From Mesorhizobium sp. L-8-3 (GTDB lineage Bacteria; Pseudomonadota; Alphaproteobacteria; Rhizobiales; Rhizobiaceae), in contig NZ_AP023262.1 of assembly GCF_016756615.1 (NCBI RefSeq), positions 124,001 to 188,000 of the forward strand: DNA of 64,000 nucleotides, given 5' to 3'. Both the position numbers and the translations under genes were made by a program. The notes beneath the pieces were generated by a model that saw only the letters and a program-made list of their open reading frames with translations, searched no databases and was not told the DNA's origin. Positions 63,617-64,000 of the stretch are shown one piece after another (the first letter of the stretch is position 1; the number at the start of each line of letters is the position of its first letter).

Positions 63617-63706
63617 CAGACGCCAGGCCACTGATCGGGGGCAAACGGCGGCGTCTTGCCTGGCCATCTTGCGGGACATTGCGCCATGGGACGCTATCGG
63701 CGGGGC

Positions 63707-63796
63707 TGGCGGAGAGAAAGGGATTCGAACCCTTGATACGGTTTCCCGTATACACGCGTTCCAGGCGTGCGCCTTCAACCACTCGGCCACCTCTCC
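63707..63796 (-). tRNA. tRNA-Ser (anticodon GGA)
   Basis: The minus strand folds as a class II tRNA. The acceptor stem GGAGAGG pairs with TCTCTCC, the anticodon loop is CTGGAAC with anticodon GGA at 63760-63762, a long variable arm (TACGG/CCGTA) follows, and the T-loop is TTCGAAT. The discriminator G and CCA (63707-63710) are encoded in the DNA. Body without CCA is 63710-63796. tRNA-Ser genes can be integration sites, but no integrase lies in the window. Confidence 0.95.
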
Positions 63797-64000
63797 GCAT
63801 GCGCCGCCGGCTGACAAGCGAAGCGGCGCGGGGCTGATCTAGTCGATAGTTGGCGAATTGCCAAGCCATCCCGTGCATCTTTTGGCAAAGCCGCCGCAGA
63901 ACCATTCCCGGTACCGTGGGGACACGGCGGCACCGGCCCATCGCTCGGTCGGAACCGATGGCGCGGGATACCGGACGCGCCCCGCCCGACGCGCTCCCAC

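Noticed and set aside
63707-63796. tRNA-Ser as an integration (att) site
   Set aside because: No integrase gene and no direct repeat of the tRNA 3' end was seen in the window.

Overview
The window is GC-rich with tightly packed, often overlapping genes, and looks like an accessory catabolic region of an alphaproteobacterium of the order Hyphomicrobiales (Rhizobiales), probably a Phyllobacteriaceae/Mesorhizobium-like genome. The evidence is the ehu/eut/doe ectoine cluster with a MocR-type EnuR regulator, the aerobic box benzoyl-CoA cluster, several rhizobial-type palindromic intergenic repeats, and the number of TRAP, polar-amino-acid and Liv transporters. No 16S or other phylogenetic marker is present, so the genus is an inference.

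Region 1 (about 0.1-16.1 kb, minus strand) is an aerobic benzoate module. In transcription order it holds DUF4863, benzoate-CoA ligase, an alpha/beta hydrolase, boxD and DUF309; then boxC, boxB, a small four-cysteine protein, boxA and a thioesterase; then boxR; then a 3-hydroxyacyl-CoA dehydrogenase; then a TRAP transporter (dctP, dctQ, dctM). Four copies of a 16-base motif (TRTGnnnTATAATGCA) sit upstream of the four box transcription units and are candidate BoxR operators.

Region 2 (16.3-32.9 kb) is ectoine and hydroxyectoine uptake and breakdown: enuR, ehuABCD, eutABC, doeA, doeB and an MFS transporter on the minus strand, and asnC, doeC and doeD on the plus strand. An IS110-family element lies between doeC and doeD, against the end of a palindromic repeat.

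Region 3 (32.9-39.5 kb) holds a frameshifted periplasmic protein gene, a sugar-type ABC transporter without its ATPase, and a VOC-family dioxygenase-like gene.

Region 4 (39.5-52.9 kb) is a two-armed acyl-CoA catabolic locus of unknown substrate. A minus-strand Liv-type ABC transporter contains an acyl-CoA ligase gene and is followed by a nitronate monooxygenase-like gene. It is divergent from a plus-strand set with coupled starts: enoyl-CoA hydratase, TetR regulator, second acyl-CoA ligase, hotdog thioesterase, transglutaminase-like protein, thiolase. This is the best candidate here for an undescribed pathway.

Region 5 (52.9-64 kb) has a nested repeat/MITE-like structure, a remnant of an RND efflux pump, a flavoprotein, a polar amino acid ABC transporter, a divergent TetR/MFS pair, a LysR regulator divergent from an SDR and an NADP-binding reductase, and tRNA-Ser(GGA).
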